A DNA stretch of 7,150 nucleotides from T1Sed10-7 sp046540855 (GTDB lineage Bacteria; Actinomycetota; Nitriliruptoria; Nitriliruptorales; Nitriliruptoraceae), in assembly GCA_046540855.1 (NCBI GenBank), contig JBKHEJ010000148.1:1-7150 (forward strand), read 5' to 3'. Of the stretch, positions 6,007-7,150 are shown piece after piece; the stretch's first letter is position 1; each line of letters starts with the position of its first letter. The translations under genes and the position numbers were made by a program. Below the pieces are notes generated by a model. It did not search any database. It saw only the letters and a program-made list of their open reading frames with translations, and was not told where the DNA came from.

Positions 6007-7134
6007 GTGAGCGCGGATGAGCAGGGACGCGGCGGATCGCTGCACGCCACCCCGCCGACACCACGATCGGACCGGGTCGAGAGCGAGCAGAGGTCGGCGC
6101 CCTACCTGGACGTCACCGCGCTCGACCTCGGTGGCGACATCGTGTTCATCACCGATGCCGACGGCACGATCGTGGACGTCAACGACGCCTTCGTCCGGGT
6201 GACGGGCTACTCGAAGCGCGAGGCGATCGGGTCCAAGCCGAGCATCCTGTCCTCCGGCTACCAGGACGAACGCTTCTACGCCGACCTGTGGCGAACGATC
6301 TCCAGCGGCCAGGTCTGGGAGGGACAGTTGGTCGACCGGCGCCGTGACGGGGCGCTCAGGACCCACCAGGCGACGATCAGCCCGGTCCAGGACGAGGCGG
6401 GACGCATCACCCACTACGTCGCGGTCCAGCGCGACGTCACCACCGAGCTCGGTCGCCAGGGCGCGGTCGGCTCCACGGGCCTGGTCCACACCGACCTGAC
6501 CGGCCGGTGCGTCTACGCCGATGCCCGCTCGGCGGCGCTGCTCGGCTGTCACTCGAGCGAGCTGCTCGGCCCCGGCTTCCTGGCGTGCCTGGAGGCGGCG
6601 GACGCGGACGCGCTGCGCGAGGTGATCCAGATGGCCGCCGAGCTCGGCCGGGAGCACCGACTGGACGTGCGCACCCGCCGCGGAGCCTGGCTCCACGTCG
6701 AGGTGGCGCCGTTGCTGGTCGCCTCGGGATCGGTCATCGGCGCGGTCTGCGGCGTGGAGGACGTGGCCGAACAGGTCTCGGTCCACCGCGAGCTGGCCCG
6801 TCGTGACGCCTTCGTCGGCAGCGTCCTCGACGCGCTCGACGACGCGGTCGCGATCATCGACGCGGACGGGACCGTCGCCGCGGTCAACCGCGCCTGGCTG
6901 TCGGTGTCCGGGCAGCGTCCGGCGGACGCGCTGCTCGCGACCCGGGTGGGCGACGACCTGAAGGCGGCCGTGCGGCGGGCGATCGACGCCGGCGACGACC
7001 AGGCGCGGACCTTCGGTGAGGAGCTGCACCGGGTCCTGTCCGGGATGTCCAGCGAGCGCGAGCACGGCACCCGGTTCCAGATCACCCCGCTGCGGACCGA
7101 TGACGGTGGCGCGGTGCTACGCCTGATCGGCTGA
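6007..7134 (+). CDS. Protein of three PAS domains with no output domain
   Basis: 375 aa, soluble, no membrane segment. PAS1 (about 36-147) is canonical: DIVFITDADGTIVDVNDAF (44-62), VTGYSKREAIGSKPSIL, FYADLW with W95, W104, DRRRDG 110-115, and the closing HYVAVQRDVT. PAS2 (about 153-257) is more divergent but keeps the ligand-pocket spacing and ends GVEDVAEQ. A short helix (258-268) joins PAS3 (about 268-375), with AVAIIDADGTVAAVNRAW, and the protein stops at the last predicted strand of that domain. There is no HisKA, HATPase, GGDEF, EAL, HTH or phosphatase sequence. Start is GTG 6007 with GAGGGAG 7 nt upstream; the open frame continues further 5' but only as antisense-like sequence over the oxidoreductase gene. 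It probably works as a sensor or adaptor bound to a partner, or its output lies in a following gene beyond the window. PAS1 resembles the FAD-binding PAS type of NifL, but cofactor binding is not shown. Confidence 0.9.
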   Translation: MSADEQGRGGSLHATPPTPRSDRVESEQRSAPYLDVTALDLGGDIVFITDADGTIVDVNDAFVRVTGYSKREAIGSKPSILSSGYQDERFYADLWRTISSGQVWEGQLVDRRRDGALRTHQATISPVQDEAGRITHYVAVQRDVTTELGRQGAVGSTGLVHTDLTGRCVYADARSAALLGCHSSELLGPGFLACLEAADADALREVIQMAAELGREHRLDVRTRRGAWLHVEVAPLLVASGSVIGAVCGVEDVAEQVSVHRELARRDAFVGSVLDALDDAVAIIDADGTVAAVNRAWLSVSGQRPADALLATRVGDDLKAAVRRAIDAGDDQARTFGEELHRVLSGMSSEREHGTRFQITPLRTDDGGAVLRLIG

Positions 7135-7150
7135 TCGCGGCTGACGGCCG

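Noticed and set aside
5137..7065. A 642-codon minus-strand open frame opposite the oxidoreductase and PAS genes
   Set aside because: Same GC-driven antisense effect; it spans two real genes and shows no domain structure.

Overview
The window is very GC-rich DNA with strong G/C bias at third codon positions and GTG starts on at least four of its five genes. An actinobacterial EttA and an actinobacterial-type membrane-fused spermidine-synthase-like protein point to Actinomycetota. A deep-branching, Nitriliruptoria-like lineage is possible but is only a guess. I see no mobile elements, CRISPR arrays, tRNA or rRNA genes, or integration scars. It looks like ordinary chromosome with a sensory and respiratory flavour.

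Layout: (1) positions 1-1487, minus strand: most of ettA, the ABC-F ribosome factor, cut by the left window edge. (2) 1488-1672: divergent intergenic region with a hairpin, a 13-bp tandem repeat and candidate promoters facing both ways. (3) 1673-3115, plus: soluble sensor histidine kinase with an N-terminal DICT-type sensory domain and no adjacent response regulator. (4) 3158-4639, plus: polytopic membrane protein fused to a spermidine-synthase-like Rossmann domain whose active-site motifs are altered. (5) 4739-5947, plus: FAD/NAD(P)H oxidoreductase of the type II NADH dehydrogenase class, with a possible promoter and 5' hairpin in front. (6) 6007-7134, plus: protein made of three PAS domains and no visible output domain. 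The last 16 bases hold nothing recognisable.

How they may fit together (inference): EttA links ribosome activity to the ATP/ADP ratio, the NDH-2-like enzyme would feed electrons from NADH to quinone, and the two sensory proteins (DICT kinase and triple PAS) are soluble and could read a cytoplasmic redox or energy cue. Three consecutive plus-strand genes share one reading frame, and with the high GC this creates a 4-kb antisense open frame that I regard as spurious. I found no clear new multi-gene system. The points most worth a second look are the predicted extracytoplasmic placement of the spermidine-synthase-like domain, the output-less triple-PAS protein beside a flavoprotein dehydrogenase, and the structured ettA/kinase intergenic region.
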